The notes beneath the pieces are model-generated. The model ran no database searches, was not told where the DNA came from, and saw only the letters and a program-made list of their open reading frames with translations. Positions 50,516 to 60,831 of a DNA stretch of 64,000 bases are shown piece by piece. The stretch is from Opitutales bacterium (lineage in GTDB: Bacteria > Verrucomicrobiota > Verrucomicrobiia > Opitutales > Coraliomargaritaceae): NCBI GenBank assembly GCA_030729385.1, contig JANQXM010000051.1:1-64000 (forward strand), written 5' to 3'. Position 1 is the first letter of the stretch, and each line of letters starts with the position of its first letter. Position numbers and translations under genes: made by a program.

Positions 50516-51619
50516 CTAGATCTCGATCTGCTCGACGATTTCTAAGTCGTAGCCGTCGATGCCGACTACTTTGCGCTGCGTGCTAGAGAGCAGGCGGATC
50601 TTCTGCAAGCCGAGCGCGACGAGAATTTGTGCGCCGATGCCATAGTCGCGGAAGTCCATTTTAGTCGGACCAATCTCGCGGGTTTTGCCTTCGATGATAC
50701 GGACGCCGCCTTGTGGTTGCTCGATGTAGAGGAGCACGCCATGCCCGGCTTTGTTGATCGCTTCCATCGCGGTCTTGAGCGAGTTATAGCCGCCACTGCT
50801 GGATGATCGGAAAATGTCGGCCAACAGGTTTTCACTCTGCACACGCACAAGTGTCGGTTCCTTGCTGAGCGTGCCTTTGGTCAAGGCGATGTGCTGACGA
50901 TCGTCGAGCACGCTGCGGAAAATATGGAGGTCGAAGGTGCCAAAGTCGGACTCGAAGGGGCGGGTCAAAACCAGTTCCACTAAGCGGTCGCGAGTGTGAC
51001 GGTATTCGATCAGGTCTGCGATCGAGATCAGTTTGAGACCATGCTCCTTCTTGAACTCGATGAGATCCGGAAGGCGGGCGAGGCTGCCGTCTTTGTTGAG
51101 GATCTCGCAAATCACACCGCTGGGGTTGAGCCCCGCGAGTTGGGCGAGATCGACTGCTGCTTCGGTATGACCTGCGCGTTGTAGCACGCCGCCTGGTTTG
51201 GCGCGTAGCGGAAAGACGTGTCCCGGTTGAACCAGTGCATCGGTGTGCGCCTCGGGGTCGCTGAGGATGCGGATCGTGGTGGCGCGGTCGTAAGCGCTGA
51301 TGCCAGTGGTGATGCCCTCGGCGGCATCGACGGAGATCGCAAAGTCGGTCTGGTGGGACTCGCGGTTTTCTGCAGCCATTGGATTGATTGCGAGACGGCG
51401 TAATTGGTGGCCGAGCATGGGTACACAAATCAGGCCACGGGCATGGAGCGCCATGTGATTGATCGCCTCAGGGGTGGCCTTGGAGGCCGCCATCACGAGG
51501 TCGCCCTCGTTCTCGCGAGCTTCGTCGTCGGTTACGATCACCATTTTGCCGTCTGCGATATCGCGGATTGCGGACTCAATGCTGTCGAATGCGTCGGAAG
51601 GTATGTTTGCCGTAGTCAT
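50516..51619 (-). CDS. ribB: DHBP synthase with degenerate GTP cyclohydrolase II domain (RibBX-like)
   Basis: A 367-residue protein. The N-terminal 205 residues are a full 3,4-dihydroxy-2-butanone-4-phosphate synthase: TDDEARENEGDLVMAASKA, HARGLICVPM, FPLRAKPGGVLQRAGHTEA. The C-terminal part aligns with GTP cyclohydrolase II, but the zinc-site region, which should read with Cys at three positions (SEC...RCDCG), is SENLLADIFRSSSSGG here. The Q-E-G-R-G-I-G-L loop is replaced by EQPQGGVRI, and the following helical segment is shortened. Cyclohydrolase activity is therefore lost. The first reaction of riboflavin synthesis from GTP must be done by another gene. No FMN riboswitch was found in the leader. 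Confidence 0.88.
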   Translation of the reverse strand: MTTANIPSDAFDSIESAIRDIADGKMVIVTDDEARENEGDLVMAASKATPEAINHMALHARGLICVPMLGHQLRRLAINPMAAENRESHQTDFAISVDAAEGITTGISAYDRATTIRILSDPEAHTDALVQPGHVFPLRAKPGGVLQRAGHTEAAVDLAQLAGLNPSGVICEILNKDGSLARLPDLIEFKKEHGLKLISIADLIEYRHTRDRLVELVLTRPFESDFGTFDLHIFRSVLDDRQHIALTKGTLSKEPTLVRVQSENLLADIFRSSSSGGYNSLKTAMEAINKAGHGVLLYIEQPQGGVRIIEGKTREIGPTKMDFRDYGIGAQILVALGLQKIRLLSSTQRKVVGIDGYDLEIVEQIEI

Positions 51620-51983
51620 TATTTTGAAAGAGAGGGACAGTATTGTGCGTCCCGCCCGCGCGCAACCGTTATTGAAGAGAAGTTTTGGGCCGAATTAATG
51701 TGGTTTAACCACCCGTTCCTTTCAGTCTCAGGAGTGCGCGGAGGCATGAAGGAGGAGTAATGTGGGAATGCATGGAGCAGTGTTATTGCCGGAATGATAC
51801 CCCTTGCACAGTTAGTTAATTTCACTAGACCTATAGAGGTTGATTGGTGCTGACCCCTGATTTTAAGGTGAAAAGTGCCATTGCCTTAGTGCTCATATTT
51901 AAACGCATTCGATTTTTAAAAATTCACACCTCGAGCTATTCGCGACTGAGTCGCGGATATGACACCAATAGACGAAAGAAATT
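51620..51983. other. 364-bp intergenic region between ribB and the PLDc_N gene
   Basis: No gene, tRNA or recognisable FMN riboswitch is visible. A perfect 15-bp inverted repeat with a one-base centre (CGCGACT-G-AGTCGCG, 51941-51955) lies 28 bp before the start of the gene at 51984 and may be an operator. The ribB-proximal part is GC-rich (51650-51664). Confidence 0.45.
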
Positions 51984-52277
51984 ATGGAATCAACCGCACC
52001 TAACATCGTAATCACACTCATTCCTGTGTTGTTCCTCCTGATCGGCGGAGTGATTTCAATTAGTTTTCTAGCATTCTGGATTTGGATGCTCGTTGACTGC
52101 TTGCAATATGAAAAGAATGAAGAGAACCAGAAACTAATCTGGATACTCGTCATCGTCCTGACGAATTGGATAGGCGCACTCATCTACTTTTTCGTAAGAA
52201 GAAAAGAAAGAAAGCAGAATGAATCTATAGGGATGCATTCGTCACAATCCGCAATCAACGGACCAGAAGAAGTCTAG
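51984..52277 (+). CDS. Small membrane protein with PLDc_N domain
   Basis: A 97-residue protein with two membrane spans (ITLIPVLFLLIGGVISISFLAFWIWMLVDCL and LIWILVIVLTNWIGALIYFFV). The sequence WIWMLVDCLQYE followed by K-L-I-W and N-W-I-G-A-L-I-Y-F is typical of the PLDc_N (phospholipase D-nuclease N-terminal) membrane domain. That domain often occurs without the phospholipase part, and its role is then unknown. A charged tail follows. A palindrome lies 28 bp upstream. Confidence 0.75.
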   Translation: MESTAPNIVITLIPVLFLLIGGVISISFLAFWIWMLVDCLQYEKNEENQKLIWILVIVLTNWIGALIYFFVRRKERKQNESIGMHSSQSAINGPEEV

Positions 52278-52334
52278 CCAGGTGTAGGCGGGAAACGGCT
52301 AAAGCAACGCACTGCTTCACGTTTAAAATATGTA

Positions 52335-52769
52335 ATGTCTATCTTACTGAAAGCTTTCGTCGTCGTTATTATCTTAGGCGTTGGTGTCGTTTCAGTGCTC
52401 ATCTTGTGGGAGCCTAGTATGACCCACAGGATTGGGCAGGGTTCTAGCCTTAAACTGCAATTGCAGAATGAATGGATGGTCACAACATCCTCTCCATCGG
52501 GTGAATACTGGCCACTTTCGGCTTTCTCTGAAAAGCTAGGCTTAAATCTTGCGATACGAAGCGGCAGACTGTTCACGAAAAGAACCAATGAAAGTGAATG
52601 GTCTTATTACACCGAAATTATCTATGGAGAGGAGTTCTCCCTTGGCAGTGCTGGTGAGATTCTGATTGATGGGGAAATGATTGCTCCCAAAGAGAAGACT
52701 TCGTTGCCCTTAGATGAACTCTATAAGTTTGAACCAGCTTCATCGCTCAACCAAATAACCCGCCCATAA
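52335..52769 (+). CDS. Small membrane-anchored hypothetical protein
   Basis: A 144-residue protein with an N-terminal hydrophobic helix (LLKAFVVVIILGVGVVSVLILW, about 4-25) serving as anchor or signal. The rest of the protein is beta-rich (SLKLQLQNEWMVTTSSP, EWSYYTEIIYGEEFSLGSAG). No family is recognised. It follows the PLDc_N gene on the same strand by 57 bp. Confidence 0.5.
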   Translation: MSILLKAFVVVIILGVGVVSVLILWEPSMTHRIGQGSSLKLQLQNEWMVTTSSPSGEYWPLSAFSEKLGLNLAIRSGRLFTKRTNESEWSYYTEIIYGEEFSLGSAGEILIDGEMIAPKEKTSLPLDELYKFEPASSLNQITRP

Positions 52770-52873
52770 ATTCCTCCACACCATCTTGGGTATTACTCTG
52801 TTGCTCACAGTCATCGTGTGACGTATGGCTTCGTCATTGATTTGATGGCTGTGTTCGGTCAGTTTAAACGGCT

Positions 52874-53830
52874 GTGGCTGACTTAGATATACCGATCGAA
52901 TTACAGGGGCTTGCTGACCGAATGGGGGAGGCGAAGTTTCTGGAGCGCTTGGATAAGGAGGCGCAGTTGCGTGAGCGGCGTGGGCATGGTCAAGGGAAAG
53001 GGATATTTCGTTGGGAGGACAGTTTTGATCTGTATGGCTGTATCAAATTTTGCCTGAAGGTTTCCGGTCTTTGGGCGCGAGGCTTGCGTAACTACTTAGA
53101 TATTCGAGTAGAGTCGAACGAAGTTTTCTTGGAGCGTTTAGCGCCAGAGTTTGATGGGTTTCGTATTTTGCAGCTGACGGACTTGCACGCGGACCTGCAT
53201 CCGGATTTCGCGGCTGCGGTGCGGTCAGCCGTGGAGAATGTGCCGTGCGATTTGATCGTGGTGACGGGCGATTTCCGGACCTGCACTTATGGTGACCACA
53301 CGGGGGCGACGGAGGCGGCAATTGAAATTCTACAAGGTTTGTCTGCGCCTTGTTATGCGATCTTAGGTAATCACGATTTCTTAATCAAGGTGCCACCGCT
53401 TGAAGCGGCGGGGGTGAAGTTTTTGTTGAATGAGTCGGCGACGATTCGCCGCGGTGAGGCGGCTTTACATCTGACGGGGATCGATGATCCGAATTTTTAT
53501 AAGACGCATGATTTTGAGCATGCGATGCGTGACTTGCCGGATGATGGGGCGTGTCGGGTGCTTTTCTCACATGCGCCACAAACGCATAAAATCGCGGCGG
53601 ACTTAGGCTTTGATCTGCAGTTGTCCGGGCACACGCATGGTGGGCAGATTTGTTTACCCGGTGGGCGGGTGGTGGTGCACGATGGCACGGCCGAACGGCA
53701 TCTATTGTCAGGTCCTTGGCGTGAAGGTAATATGCAAGGCTACACGAGTCGCGGCACGGGGGCGTCGGGCTTGCCGATTCGGTTGAATTGCCCAGCCGAG
53801 GTGACGGTGCATACCTTGCGTTCGGAGTAG
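52874..53830 (+). CDS. Metallophosphoesterase (YkuE/calcineurin-like)
   Basis: A 318-residue metal-dependent phosphoesterase. The five blocks of metal ligands are visible: LQLTDLHADLHPDF, DLIVVTGDFRT, AILGNHDFLI, RVLFSHAPQTH and LQLSGHTHGGQICLPG. The usual second aspartate motif D-x-H appears as D-L-H. Relatives of this length with GHTHGGQ are YkuE-type phosphodiesterases, some acting on UDP-diacylglucosamine or membrane lipids; the substrate here is not known. The start is a GTG at 52874; the ATG at 52922 is an alternative. Confidence 0.88.
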   Translation: MADLDIPIELQGLADRMGEAKFLERLDKEAQLRERRGHGQGKGIFRWEDSFDLYGCIKFCLKVSGLWARGLRNYLDIRVESNEVFLERLAPEFDGFRILQLTDLHADLHPDFAAAVRSAVENVPCDLIVVTGDFRTCTYGDHTGATEAAIEILQGLSAPCYAILGNHDFLIKVPPLEAAGVKFLLNESATIRRGEAALHLTGIDDPNFYKTHDFEHAMRDLPDDGACRVLFSHAPQTHKIAADLGFDLQLSGHTHGGQICLPGGRVVVHDGTAERHLLSGPWREGNMQGYTSRGTGASGLPIRLNCPAEVTVHTLRSE

Positions 53831-53837
53831 AGGAGGA

Positions 53838-53966
53838 ACGTTGAACGTCCAACATCGAATGGTGAGTTGATGCCACGAATGGACGAATGGTCTTTGGACT
53901 TTTGCTAGCGGCGCTACCTTTCTGAACTGGCTACATTTCGCGGTCTCCGCAAGCAGAGCCCCTACG
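53838..53966. repeat. Repeat mosaic between the phosphoesterase and SurA-like genes
   Basis: Three repeat types follow each other. GTTGAACGTCCAACATCGAAT (53840-53860) is a short-unit tract. CACGAATGGACGAATGG (53874-53890) is a direct repeat of CGAATGG. TCGCGGTCTCCGCAAGCAG plus AGCCCCTACG (53938-53966) is a diverged single arm of the REP-like pair at 47221-47316, ending in CTAC. Nothing here looks coding. Confidence 0.6.
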
Positions 53967-53981
53967 AGTTAGCGAGGCCGC

Positions 53982-54965
53982 TTACATGTAGTAGCGGATG
54001 TAGGCCTTGTTGCGGATGTCTTGCAGCCACTTCTCTTGGGTGTCGCGGGCGATTTCGCCGATGAGGACATTTTCGATGATGTCGCGCACTTGTGAGATGG
54101 GCTGGATCATTTCTTCGCGTTTGTCTTCGGCGTAGAGAATGAAAATAGCTCCGGAGAGTTCGACGGGTTCGCTGTATTGTTTGGGCACTAGATTGAATGC
54201 GACTTCACTGAGTTCTGAGCGGATGTCTTTGCGCTCGATCCAGCCCCAGTCGCCGCCGCGACGACTCATGTCGTCTTGGCTATATTTGCGAGCAAGGTCG
54301 CCAAAGTTGGCGCCGGCTTGGAGCTCGCTCATGATTTGCTTGGCGGTTTGGCGAAGTGGCACGAGGCCTTCGTCGGCCATAGGAGTGAGAATGATCTGGC
54401 GGAGGTGGAGCGCTTCGCCTTGGTAGAACTTGAGTTTGTTTTTAACGTAGAAGTCTTCGATCCGCTCGGGACTGATTTCAGATTGCGATTTGCGCGTTTG
54501 TTGGCGCATGACGTTGACCACGACTCGTTTGTAGACGTCTTTACGGTAGTAGCGTGCGGTGATGCCGCGAGCGTTGAGATATTGGAGGAAGCGTGCACGG
54601 TCGCCGCCAAAGTCACGTGCGATGACATCGTCATACTCTTGATCGATGTAGGACTGTGGGATCATAATCCCTTTTTCTTCGGCTGCTTTGACGATGATGA
54701 TGCGATCGATCATGTTTTGCAGGATCTCGCGGCTGAGCTCGTCGATGCGTTTTGAGAATTCCTGCTCATTCTTTGATTCGACTCGCAGGCGTGGAATGAT
54801 GGGTTCGAGCTCTTGGCGGAGCTGCTCGACGGTGATGATCTCACCTTCGGCGACGGCTGCTATCCCGTTGCCGAGACGGGCGAGGGCGGGATCTTGTTGC
54901 GCGTTGATTGCCGGTGTAATGGCGGTCAGTGCGAGGAGAAGGGAAAGTGTGCGATGGAGCTTCAT
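53982..54965 (-). CDS. SurA-like peptidyl-prolyl cis-trans isomerase
   Basis: A 327-residue periplasmic chaperone. The signal peptide ([17 protein letters not shown], about 6-22) is followed by a SurA N-terminal domain ([40 protein letters not shown]). A single parvulin (PpiC) domain follows ([35 protein letters not shown]). It lacks the second parvulin repeat of E. coli SurA. It probably helps outer-membrane protein folding. Its ATG overlaps the mfd stop by 4 bp (54962-54965), so rnc-mfd-surA-like is one operon. Confidence 0.88.
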   Translation of the reverse strand: MKLHRTLSLLLALTAITPAINAQQDPALARLGNGIAAVAEGEIITVEQLRQELEPIIPRLRVESKNEQEFSKRIDELSREILQNMIDRIIIVKAAEEKGIMIPQSYIDQEYDDVIARDFGGDRARFLQYLNARGITARYYRKDVYKRVVVNVMRQQTRKSQSEISPERIEDFYVKNKLKFYQGEALHLRQIILTPMADEGLVPLRQTAKQIMSELQAGANFGDLARKYSQDDMSRRGGDWGWIERKDIRSELSEVAFNLVPKQYSEPVELSGAIFILYAEDKREEMIQPISQVRDIIENVLIGEIARDTQEKWLQDIRNKAYIRYYM

Positions 54966-57900
54966 AGGCGCGCGTAGCGATTTAGGAATTTCTTAATTTC
55001 GCCCAACCTTAGAAGCGGATCATGTGCGGTCAAGCGGGGAAAGCGGGTGCCAGTCTTTAGATACTCGCCGGCTTTGCCTGGGTGGGCGAGGCGGCAGATG
55101 AGGCGATCGCCTTCGCTTTCGACGCGGCGGACGCTGGCGGCCTCGGCTAAGACGCGTATTTCACTGATGGCGACGAGGGCTTGTGTGGCTAACGGGAGCT
55201 TACCGAAGCGGTCGAGCATCTCGTCGGCGATGGCTTGGACGGCTTCGCGGCTATCGGCGAGGGCGAGTCGGCGGTAGAGGTCGATCCGGAGGCGTGGCTC
55301 GGCGATGTATTCGACTGGGAGGGCGGCTTCGATGATTTTACCGGGGCGGCTGTATTCGGCCTCTTTGATGGCGGCAAAACTGAAGGTGCCACTGGTGCTG
55401 CGCGAGCGACTGCCGCCTTCACCGGTGGCGATGAAGTCGAGCTTCACCTCGGCGCGGATGCGGTCGGCGCCCGGTTCACCCTTCAGTCGGGCGACGCTTT
55501 GCTTGAGCAGTTGGCAATAGAGCTCGAAGCCGACACCGGCGATGTGACCGCTTTGTTGGGAGCCGAGGAGGTTGCCCGCGCCGCGTAGCTCGAGGTCGCG
55601 CATGGCGATGCGGAAGCCGGCGCCGAGTTGGTTGTGTTGCTTGAGTGCGTTGAGCCGCTTTTGGGCTTGGTCGACGAGCGCAGCGTGGCGGTGGAGCAGG
55701 AGGTAGGCGTAGGCTTGGCGGTTGAAACGTCCGACGCGGCCGCGGATTTGGTAGAGCTGTGCGAGCCCAAAGCGGTCCGCGCCTTCGATGATGAGGGTGT
55801 TGCAATTGGGGATATCGATCCCTGACTCGATGATGGTGGTGCAGACCAAGACGTCGAAATCGCCGGCGACGAATTTTGTCATGATCTTTTCGAGTTGCCC
55901 CTCTTCCATCTGCCCGTGACCGACGGCGACTTTGAGCTTTGGGTGCATCTCGTTGATCTTAGCGGCGACGCCTTCGATGGTGGAGACTCGGTTGTGGAGG
56001 TAGAAGACTTGGCCGCCGCGATCGGTTTCGGCCTGGATCGCGCTTTTGACTAGATCTTCGGAGTAACTTTTGACCACGGTTTCAATGGGTCGACGGTCGA
56101 CGGGTGGTGTTTCGATCACGCTCATGGCGCGTGCGCCAGCCATGGCCATGTAGAGGGTGCGGGGGATCGGCGTGGCGCTGAGGGTGAGGATGTCGATGTC
56201 GGCGCGGAGTTGTTTGATCCGTTCCTTTTGGCGGACGCCGAAGCGTTGTTCTTCATCGACCACGAGTAGACCGAGGTCTTGGAAATGGACGTCCTTGCTG
56301 AGCAAACGGTGGGTGCCGATGACGATATCGATACGACCCGAGGCGAGGTGGGAGATGATCTCTTTGTTTTGTTTACTGCTGCGAAAACGGCTGACCATAT
56401 CGATGATGATCGGATACTGCGCCATACGCTCGCGGAAAGTGTTGAAATGCTGCTGGCAGAGCACGGTGGTGGGCACGAGGATGGCGACTTGTTTGCCAGC
56501 AAGCACTGCCTTAAGTGCGGCTCGTATTGCGACCTCAGTTTTGCCAAAGCCGACATCCCCACAGATCAAGCGATCCATCGGCAGTGGCTTTTCCATGTCG
56601 TCTTTGGTGTCTTCGATCGCGGTGAGCTGGTCGGGTGTTTCTTTGAACGGGAAGGCGGCTTCGAAGTCTTTTTGCCAGTGATGCTCGGGCGGGAACGCAT
56701 AACCGCCGGATTGACTGCGCTTGGCGTGGAGATTGAGCATTTCTGCTGCGTAATCGAGGGTGGCGCGTTCGGCGGACTGGCGGGTCTTTTCCCATGCCGC
56801 GCCGCCGATTTTACCAAGCTTCGGGTGGGCTTTAGTTAGGCCGACATAGCGGGTCAGCAAATGCGATTCGTGCAGTGGCACGTGGATCGTCATTTGATCG
56901 GCAAACTCGAGAGAGATGACTTCTTTGCTGCCACCTTGGATGTCGAGCTTGCTAAGTCCGCGAAAAAGGCAGACGCCATGCTGGAGGTGCACCAGTGAGT
57001 CGCCATCGGCGAGCTCGGTGAAGTCGAGCAATTGATCCACTTGCGAGATCGTAGGTCGGGCGCGCTTTTGTGTGTTGCCGATTTTGCGTTGGCGACGACC
57101 AAAATATTCCGTCTCGGTAATGAGGGCGAGACCCTTAGCTTTCGCAGTCGTTTTGGTGGGTAACCATGTGGCATCACCGCGGGCGACGAAGCCGCCGGAG
57201 ACAGGACCTTCGAGGAATTGAGGCTTCAGCTTTGCAGTGAGCGGGTTCTCGGCGAGTAGCTCGGCGATGCGCTTTGCTTCGCTCGGACCAGTCGTCACGA
57301 AGGCGATCTTGAGGGCGTCCTTTTTTGCCCAATCTGAGATTTGTGATTCGAATTTTGAGCGTGCGCTTTGTTCGGATTCAAAACGGTCGTAGCCGACTTG
57401 GCTGGCGTCGGTGTGGAGGCGGTAGTTCTCCGTGGGTTCTGTTGAGATGCTTACACGTGTGGCTTCTTTGAATAAGTTGGGCTCTGTATCCACTTCGCAA
57501 ATACCAAGTAGTGAATCTTCTGTGGCTTCGCGTTGCTTGAGTATTTGATAGAAGGAACGAGTTGTGCCTGATGCTGCTTTGATGTTTTCGAAGCGATAGG
57601 GGTGTTCGCGCAGGAGCAAAGCCGGATCTTCCAATATCCATTGTATCGCTTGCGTCGGGAAGTATTCGAGTAGGGCGCCTTCACCTGAGTGGGTGGCTTC
57701 GTCGCTAGCCGAGGCGGAAGCGGTAATCGAGTGGACGTTCTTCTCCGTGCGCTGGGTGGTCGGGTCGAAGGTGCGTATGCTTTCGATCTCGTCGCCGAAG
57801 AAATCGATTCGATATGGTTGCGTGGCGTCGTAAGGGTAGATGTCGATCAAGCCGCCGCGAGTGGCTAGCTGACCAGGGTGTTCGCACAATGCCTCGGCGT

Positions 57901-58354
57901 CGTAGTCGAGTTCATTGGTGAGGTGGTCGACCAGTTGTCGAAATGGGTGCGTCTCGCCGACGGTTAGTTTGATCTGGCGTGCTTCAAAGGCAGTCTTGCG
58001 TGGGCATGCGCCGAGGAGTGCTTCGGGGGTGGCGAGTAAGAGTCGGGGCGTTTTAGTCGTGCGAAGCAGCGCGCTGAGCACGGTGAGGCGGTCGCAGATG
58101 CGGTCGGCACGGCGGTGTGCGTCGATATCAGGCGGCGGGTATTCGGGGAAGTGGAGGACCTCAATGGATTGCTTCGTCCAACCAGCGTAGGTTTGCACCT
58201 CGACCGAGAGTTCCATCGCGCGGCGTGGGTCGGCAACCAGAGCCACTGTGGTCGTGGAGGCTTTAGCTAGGCTCGCGACCAAGGCAGCCCTAGCTTCGGA
58301 GCAGACGCCATGAAACAGGCGAGGGCCATGGGCCGTTGGAAGCGGCTTTGGCAT
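54962..58354 (-). CDS. mfd: Transcription-repair coupling factor
   Basis: A 1130-residue translocase that removes stalled RNA polymerase and recruits UvrA. The N-terminal UvrB-like region is present ([33 protein letters not shown]). A CarD/RID segment follows ([20 protein letters not shown]). The SF2 helicase motor carries Walker A in [32 protein letters not shown] and [30 protein letters not shown] is motif VI, and a TRCF C-terminal domain ends the protein. It starts 2 bp after rnc and is translationally coupled to the SurA-like gene. Confidence 0.97.
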   Translation of the reverse strand: MPKPLPTAHGPRLFHGVCSEARAALVASLAKASTTTVALVADPRRAMELSVEVQTYAGWTKQSIEVLHFPEYPPPDIDAHRRADRICDRLTVLSALLRTTKTPRLLLATPEALLGACPRKTAFEARQIKLTVGETHPFRQLVDHLTNELDYDAEALCEHPGQLATRGGLIDIYPYDATQPYRIDFFGDEIESIRTFDPTTQRTEKNVHSITASASASDEATHSGEGALLEYFPTQAIQWILEDPALLLREHPYRFENIKAASGTTRSFYQILKQREATEDSLLGICEVDTEPNLFKEATRVSISTEPTENYRLHTDASQVGYDRFESEQSARSKFESQISDWAKKDALKIAFVTTGPSEAKRIAELLAENPLTAKLKPQFLEGPVSGGFVARGDATWLPTKTTAKAKGLALITETEYFGRRQRKIGNTQKRARPTISQVDQLLDFTELADGDSLVHLQHGVCLFRGLSKLDIQGGSKEVISLEFADQMTIHVPLHESHLLTRYVGLTKAHPKLGKIGGAAWEKTRQSAERATLDYAAEMLNLHAKRSQSGGYAFPPEHHWQKDFEAAFPFKETPDQLTAIEDTKDDMEKPLPMDRLICGDVGFGKTEVAIRAALKAVLAGKQVAILVPTTVLCQQHFNTFRERMAQYPIIIDMVSRFRSSKQNKEIISHLASGRIDIVIGTHRLLSKDVHFQDLGLLVVDEEQRFGVRQKERIKQLRADIDILTLSATPIPRTLYMAMAGARAMSVIETPPVDRRPIETVVKSYSEDLVKSAIQAETDRGGQVFYLHNRVSTIEGVAAKINEMHPKLKVAVGHGQMEEGQLEKIMTKFVAGDFDVLVCTTIIESGIDIPNCNTLIIEGADRFGLAQLYQIRGRVGRFNRQAYAYLLLHRHAALVDQAQKRLNALKQHNQLGAGFRIAMRDLELRGAGNLLGSQQSGHIAGVGFELYCQLLKQSVARLKGEPGADRIRAEVKLDFIATGEGGSRSRSTSGTFSFAAIKEAEYSRPGKIIEAALPVEYIAEPRLRIDLYRRLALADSREAVQAIADEMLDRFGKLPLATQALVAISEIRVLAEAASVRRVESEGDRLICRLAHPGKAGEYLKTGTRFPRLTAHDPLLRLGEIKKFLNRYARL

Positions 58355-58356
58355 GT

Positions 58357-59034
58357 TTAGATCTTGATCGTATCCAGTGCGGCTTTGGCAGCGGCGGATT
58401 CAGCGGCTTTCTTAGAGCTGCCACTGCCTTCTGCTAGCACTGTGCCCTGAATCGATACGGAGGCGGTGTAGTGGCGGTCGTGGTCGGGACCGCTCTCTGA
58501 GAGTGATTTGTATTCGGGGATGGCTCCTTTGTGCTTTTGTTGGGCCCATTCTTGAAGGCGACCTTTTGAATTTTTGGAAGATTGCCCGATGTCGGCGTAT
58601 TCGATGTTCTGACTGAAGAGCTTGAGGATTGTTCCACGGGCAGCGTCCATCCCGCCATCGAGGAAAATGGCACCAAAGATCGCTTCAAGTGCATCTTCAA
58701 GCATAGCGTGGCTGGGGTCGGGGTGATGCTCTCTGTGGGCGTCGCTGACTTGCAGGAAGTCGCCGAGACCGATGTCTAAGGCTTTTCTGGAGAGTGACTT
58801 GCCGTTGACGATACTTGCACGCAGGCGATCCATCGTGCCTTCGTTAATGTTTTCGTAGTTGGTGTATAGCGCCTCGGCGATGACGAGATCGAGCACGGCA
58901 TCGCCTAAAAATTCGAGTCGTTGGTTGTCGCCGCTGGGCAAATCGCAACTGGGGTGGGTGAGGGCGAGGCTAAGTTGCCCCAAATCTTTGAACTGGTAGC
59001 CGATTTTGGCCTCTAATTGGTTAAAATCTGTCAT
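58357..59034 (-). CDS. rnc: Ribonuclease III
   Basis: A 225-residue double-strand-specific endonuclease that processes rRNA precursors and structured mRNAs. The catalytic signature [18 protein letters not shown] contains the acidic residues, with a second acid in [18 protein letters not shown]. The C-terminal dsRNA-binding domain ([37 protein letters not shown]) is complete. It is the first gene of the rnc-mfd-surA-like operon. Confidence 0.97.
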   Translation of the reverse strand: MTDFNQLEAKIGYQFKDLGQLSLALTHPSCDLPSGDNQRLEFLGDAVLDLVIAEALYTNYENINEGTMDRLRASIVNGKSLSRKALDIGLGDFLQVSDAHREHHPDPSHAMLEDALEAIFGAIFLDGGMDAARGTILKLFSQNIEYADIGQSSKNSKGRLQEWAQQKHKGAIPEYKSLSESGPDHDRHYTASVSIQGTVLAEGSGSSKKAAESAAAKAALDTIKI

Positions 59035-59130
59035 AGTTTAGGTAAAAAAGTGAGCGAACGTGTTTACGGCTTGCGCCTGACATGGGTGGGAGAGTAAGCC
59101 TATTGATAGTTCAATAACCGCAGGCTGCAA

Positions 59131-60720
59131 ATGGCAGTTTGCAATTTAGTTGTTACCAATACTAGTCCCTTGCCGAAACAAAAATCGCTCAAAAACAAGG
59201 CCAAAATATTTGTCCTTGATACCAACGTCCTCCTTCATGACCCCCAGTGTCTACATAAGTTTGAGGATAATACTTTAGCCATCCCTGTCGAGGTTCTCGA
59301 AGAACTGGATCGAAAGAAATCTGCTCCCGGGGAGCTCGGATTTGCGGCTCGAAAAATTCATCGCGATTTACGTGCGCTGTTTGACGACGAACTCGCGGTG
59401 CCGCCTGAAATGAAGGATAAAGGGAGCTCGGCCTTGAGCCGCGACCTCGCCAACGGCGGTCGCTTGATCGTGGTGATCAACGATTATTTTGTAGGTGGTG
59501 ATCCAGCCAGCGAAGGTATGAGCCGCCTCAAAGCCACGCTGGTGGATATGGAAAAAATGGACAGCCGTATTTTGGCTTCGGTCTTTTTCTTGAAGGATGT
59601 TTGCGATGATCAGCGGGTGATCTTGGTCACGAAAGACGCGAACATGGCGCTGAAGGGTATCGCGCTCGGTCTCGAAGTGCAGGACTACATGAACGACAAA
59701 GTGACGTCCTCCAAGATCGGTGGCGGTTGCAAGACGCTGACTGTTGAGAAGCCGGACTATGTGCGTTTTATCGAGGAGCACGGCGTCGATCTTTCACCCG
59801 AGCAGACCAATCATTTGTTTCTCAATGAATATATCTTTATCAGTGATGGCGTCAGCAGCGAGCCAGCCCGTTATCGCGGGGATGGTCAGATTGAGGCGTT
59901 GATTCTCGGTAATGAGGTGGGCATTAAGATTCCGAAGGGTATCAAAATTCATCCACTCAACGATGAGCAGCGCATGCTGATGGATGCCATACTCGACGAG
60001 GACATTAAGTTGGTCACTTGCTGCGGTAAAGCAGGCACCGGTAAGACGCTTGTCAGTATCGCTATGGCGCTTTACCAAACACTTGGTGAAGACAACCTCT
60101 ATGAGCGTGTTTTTATCACGCGACCTTTGGTGCATATCGGTAAAGATACCGGTGCATTGCCTGGCACCCTAGATGAGAAGATGGCTCCCTACATCGCGCC
60201 GTTTTATGATAATTTGGAGGTGCTCTTTAGTAACCGAAAAATCGTCAAGCCAGAGGAACCTCAAAAGGGGCATTCGGAGATCGATCGCATCACCTCGAAC
60301 CGTAAGCGCAAGAAGGCGATGGCTAAGCTAGCCAAGCAACCCGCGCACGGCGAGTCGGATGAGGAAGAATCTAACAAGTCACGTAAGCCATATCAGTTTC
60401 TCTTCGACTATGGTATCGTTGAGGTGGAAGCCATGACTTTCATCCGTGGACGTTCGCTCGCCAACACCATCTTTATCATCGACGAAGCACAGAATTTGAC
60501 GCCACACGAAGCTAAGACTGTCGTCAGTCGTATGGCGGAGGGCTCAAAAGTTATCTTACTCGGTGATCCATATCAGGTGGACAGCATGTTCCTCGATGCT
60601 TGGTCGAACGGTTTGGTTCACACCGCGCAACGCTTGAAGGGCACAGAGATCACAGCTCACCTTGAGTTGATGACGGGTGTGCGTTCCGAGCTCGCTGAGT
60701 TGGCTGCAGATCTTCTCTAG
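59131..60720 (+). CDS. PIN-PhoH family ATPase (YlaK-like)
   Basis: A 529-residue protein joining an N-terminal PIN nuclease domain ([28 protein letters not shown]; acidic residues conserved) to a PhoH ATPase domain. The latter has Walker [36 protein letters not shown] as Walker B, and [12 protein letters not shown] charged insert at about 390-415 ([15 protein letters not shown]) lies within the PhoH part. PIN-PhoH proteins act as unwinding RNases in some bacteria. It is divergent from rnc, so an RNA-processing theme is plausible. The ATG at 59131 gives a polar leader of about 25 residues before PIN. Confidence 0.92.
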   Translation: MAVCNLVVTNTSPLPKQKSLKNKAKIFVLDTNVLLHDPQCLHKFEDNTLAIPVEVLEELDRKKSAPGELGFAARKIHRDLRALFDDELAVPPEMKDKGSSALSRDLANGGRLIVVINDYFVGGDPASEGMSRLKATLVDMEKMDSRILASVFFLKDVCDDQRVILVTKDANMALKGIALGLEVQDYMNDKVTSSKIGGGCKTLTVEKPDYVRFIEEHGVDLSPEQTNHLFLNEYIFISDGVSSEPARYRGDGQIEALILGNEVGIKIPKGIKIHPLNDEQRMLMDAILDEDIKLVTCCGKAGTGKTLVSIAMALYQTLGEDNLYERVFITRPLVHIGKDTGALPGTLDEKMAPYIAPFYDNLEVLFSNRKIVKPEEPQKGHSEIDRITSNRKRKKAMAKLAKQPAHGESDEEESNKSRKPYQFLFDYGIVEVEAMTFIRGRSLANTIFIIDEAQNLTPHEAKTVVSRMAEGSKVILLGDPYQVDSMFLDAWSNGLVHTAQRLKGTEITAHLELMTGVRSELAELAADLL

Positions 60721-60831
60721 CGAGTAGAGTAAATTTGTGCGGAACCTCGTGTTTCGCGCTATGTCATGTTGATCAGACAGATGTTGAATCTAGTTTGTCT
60801 CTTTCGTTATCTAACCACAGTATATGACATT

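Noticed and set aside
51620-51983. Possible FMN riboswitch upstream of ribB
   Set aside because: I looked for the conserved FMN-aptamer segments on the minus strand and did not find them.
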